Origin: Calliopsis andreniformis
Lineage: Eukaryota; Arthropoda; Insecta; Hymenoptera; Andrenidae
Direction: 5' to 3'
NCBI RefSeq assembly: GCF_051401765.1
Contig: NW_027480533.1
Location: 806,001 to 870,000, forward strand
DNA: 64,000 nt
Under the pieces are notes generated by a model. It saw only the letters and a list, made by a program, of their open reading frames with translations. It was not told the origin of the DNA and searched no databases. A program made the position numbers and the translations under genes. This document shows, in pieces, positions 62,376 through 64,000 of this stretch (positions are counted from its first letter, which is position 1; every line of letters starts with the position of its first letter).

Positions 62376-62871
62376 CCGCAACCCTCAATCCTCAGTCTTC
62401 AATTCTCAATACTCAATCTTCAATCCTCAATCCTCAATCCTCAATCCTCAATCCTCAATCTTCAATCCTCAATACTCAATCTTCAATCCTCAATCCTCAA
62501 TCCTCTACCCTCAATCGTCAGTCTTCAATCCTCAGTGCTCAACCTTTAATCCTCAATACTCAATCCTCAATCCTCAATCCTCATCCTTCAATCCTCAATA
62601 CCCAATCCTCAATCTTCAATCATAAATCCTCAATCCTCTTTTCTCAATCCTCAATCCTCAGTCCTCAGTCCTCAAACCTCAATCCTCTACCCTCATCCCT
62701 CATCCTCAATCCTCAATCGACAATCCGCAATCCTCAATCTTCAATCCTCAATCCTCAATCCTCAATTCTCAATCCTCAAACCTCAATCCTCAATCCTCAA
62801 ACCTCAATCCTCAATCTTCAATCCTCAATACTCAATCTTCAATCCTCAATCCTCAATCTTCAATCCTCAAT

Positions 62872-62990
62872 CCTCAATCTTCAATCCTCAATACTCAACC
62901 TTCAATCCTCAATCCTCAATCCGCGGTCCTCAATCCTCAATCGTCAATCTCCAAACCTGAATATTCAATCCTCAACCCTCAGTCCTCAAT
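62872..62990. repeat. CCGCGG-containing duplication, left copy
   Basis: It contains a SacII site (CCGCGG, 62,921), followed by CGTCAATCTCCAAACC and GAATATTC. It repeats at 63,844-63,962 (offset 972). Two CpG next to each other are exceptional in this sequence. Confidence 0.82.
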
Positions 62991-63269
62991 CCTCAAACCT
63001 CAATCCTCAATCCTCAAACCTCAATCCTCAATCTTCAATCCTCAATACTCAATCTTCAATCCTCAATCCTCAATCCTCAATCCTCAATCCTCAATACTCA
63101 ATCCTCTATCCTCAACACCCAATACTCAATCTTCAATCCTCAATCCTCAATCCTCAATTCTCAGACCTCAAACATCAATACTCAACCCTCAGTCCTCGTC
63201 CTCAATCCACAACCCTCAATCCTCAATCCTCAATCTTCAATCCCCAATCCTCAATCCTCAATCCTCAAT

Positions 63270-63472
63270 CCTCAGTCCTCAAACCTCAATTCTGAATCCT
63301 CAATCCTGAATCCTCAATCTTCAGCCCTCAGTCCTCTACAATCGGTTGTCAATCCTCAATCCTCAATAGAATATCGTCAATTCACAGTTTTCATTACTCA
63401 ATACTCAATCTGCAATCTTCAAATCTCTATCCACAAACATCAATTCTCATCACTCAACCCTCAACACTCAGC
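63270..63472. repeat. Module A, CAGT subtype
   Basis: CTCTACAATCGGTTGTC and AGAATATCGTC; ends CTCAGCCG. Confidence 0.88.
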
Positions 63473-63591
63473 CGCCAATCCTCAATATTGAATCCTCAAT
63501 ACTCAACCTTCAAACCTCAACCTTCAATCCTCTATACCCAGTCTTCGATCCTCAATCCTCAATCCTCAAGCCTCAATCCTCAATCCTCAAT

Positions 63592-63794
63592 CCTCAGTCC
63601 TCAAACCTCAACCCTGAATCCTCAATCCTGTATCCTCAATCTTCAGCCCTCAGTCCTCAACTATCAGTCGTGAATCCTCAATCCTCGATAGAATATCCTC
63701 AATTCACAGGTATCAATACTCAATACTCAACCTGCCATCTTCAAATCTCTATCCACAAACATCAATTCTCATCACTCAACCCTCAACACTCAGT
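63592..63794. repeat. Module A, CAGG subtype
   Basis: Only about 320 bp after the previous copy, but of the other subtype. Carries CAGTCGTGAATCC, CTCGATAGAATAT, CAGGTATC and CCTGCCATC. Confidence 0.88.
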
Positions 63795-63843
63795 CCCCAA
63801 TCCTCAATATTCAAACCTCAATCCTCAATCCTCAATCCTCAAT

Positions 63844-63962
63844 CCTCAATCTTCAATCCTCAATACTCAACCTTCAATCCTCAATCCTCAATCCGCGGTC
63901 CTCAATCCTCAATCGTCAATCTCCAAACCTGAATATTCAATCCTCAACCCTCAGTCCTCAAT
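63844..63962. repeat. CCGCGG-containing duplication, right copy
   Basis: Partner of 62,872-62,990 with the CCGCGG at 63,893. A related string without CCGCGG lies near 39,500 (CTCGGTCC then CGTCAATCTCCAATCC). Confidence 0.82.
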
Positions 63963-64000
63963 CCTCAATCCTCACTCCTCAATCCTCATTCTTCAATCCT

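Larger units (their letters stand above)
1..64000. repeat. Heptanucleotide satellite array, unit CCTCAAT
   Basis: Every part of the window can be read as 7-bp units related to CCTCAAT, mostly in unbroken phase, and the array continues past both ends. The perfect unit has three C, two A, two T and no G, so the + strand is strongly G-depleted and the - strand (ATTGAGG) is purine-rich. Variants are mainly single substitutions, such as CTTCAAT, ACTCAAT, CATCAAT, CGTCAAT, CCTCAGT and CCTCAAC. Out-of-phase indels are few, for example the 6-bp unit in CCTCAACCTCAAT near 2,213. I see no unique sequence, gene, tRNA, rRNA or transposon on either strand. No stretch of more than about 300 bp holds anything other than this repeat. 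Known context: satellites of this size are typical of eukaryotic heterochromatin; species assignment is not possible from the sequence alone. Confidence 0.97.
60660..64000. repeat. Diverged right flank of the array
   Basis: No gene. Apart from four module A/B copies and scattered C, G and H strings, I could not match long parts of this region to the rest of the window. It includes the long module B form at 62,164 and a 972-bp-spaced pair containing CCGCGG. Out-of-phase indels are more common here, for example CTTCAACCTCAATAC near 61,467. Confidence 0.75.

Noticed and set aside
1..64000. CRISPR array
   Set aside because: There is no alternation of constant repeat and unique spacer. All sequence belongs to one 7-bp family, and no cas-like gene is present.
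1..64000. Silk-, antifreeze- or surface-protein-like repetitive coding region
   Set aside because: Peptide repeats are equal in all three frames, stops are scattered by single substitutions, and phase-breaking indels are tolerated, none of which fits selection on a protein.
1..64000. CENP-B box or similar centromere-protein site
   Set aside because: I found no TTCG...CGGG pattern; the + strand has too few G and CpG for it. A centromeric role remains possible but is not shown by a known motif.
1..64000. tRNA, rRNA or other structured RNA genes
   Set aside because: There are no T-loop, acceptor-stem or conserved rRNA strings. The near absence of G on + and of C on - prevents cloverleaf or extended pairing anywhere except the module B hairpins.

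Overview
The whole 64 kb window is one satellite array built from the 7-bp unit CCTCAAT (reverse complement ATTGAGG), with no recognisable protein gene, RNA gene, transposon, CRISPR array or other unique sequence. The array runs off both ends of the window. The + strand is almost free of G. All long open frames lie on the + strand and encode variants of the heptapeptide SSILNPQ. This is arithmetic: a 7-bp repeat read in triplets returns the same 7-residue repeat in all three + frames, and puts a TGA in every - strand frame every 21 bp. I therefore annotate no CDS.

The array is hierarchical. (1) The base level is point-mutated heptamers: CTTCAAT, ACTCAAT, CATCAAT, CGTCAAT, CCTCAGT, CCTCAAC and similar. 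(2) Particular strings of variant heptamers recur as modules. The main one, module A, is 203 bp (29 in-phase heptamers) and occurs in 47 full and 8 truncated copies. A diverged relative, module B, occurs six times, and four of those copies contain the only convincing hairpin I found. Other modules are C (~95 bp), E (~200 bp), G (~70 bp) and H (~25 bp). (3) Modules are embedded in higher-order repeats (HORs) of 0.3 to 5.9 kb that were copied locally and at a distance.

Layout: 1-2,500 is a 2.5 kb block whose copies lie at 20,771 and 24,115. 2,500-13,400 is an older-looking mosaic rich in modules B and E. 13,400-20,770 is a mosaic of paired blocks of about 0.8 kb. 20,540-29,300 holds copies of the window's first block plus an internal 900-bp-spaced duplication. 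29,300-45,430 holds three successive versions (a, b, c) of a long HOR that I call Z. 45,430-49,680 holds a 2,084-bp tandem HOR (F), 49,680-53,940 a shortened Z copy (d), 54,130-58,840 a second near-identical F block, and 59,150-60,660 a last Z fragment (e). 60,660-64,000 is less related, although part of it matches 11.6 kb.

Organism: a gene-free satellite tens of kb long with nested HORs is what one expects of constitutive heterochromatin in a eukaryote (centromeric, subtelomeric, sex- or B-chromosome). Seven-bp satellites are known in the Drosophila virilis group. Filamentous cyanobacteria carry short heptanucleotide STRR tracts, but these are far shorter. I cannot name the species. HOR boundaries below were read by eye and are good to roughly 10-50 bp unless a junction is stated; module A and B coordinates were counted from a fixed anchor and should be good to a few bases.
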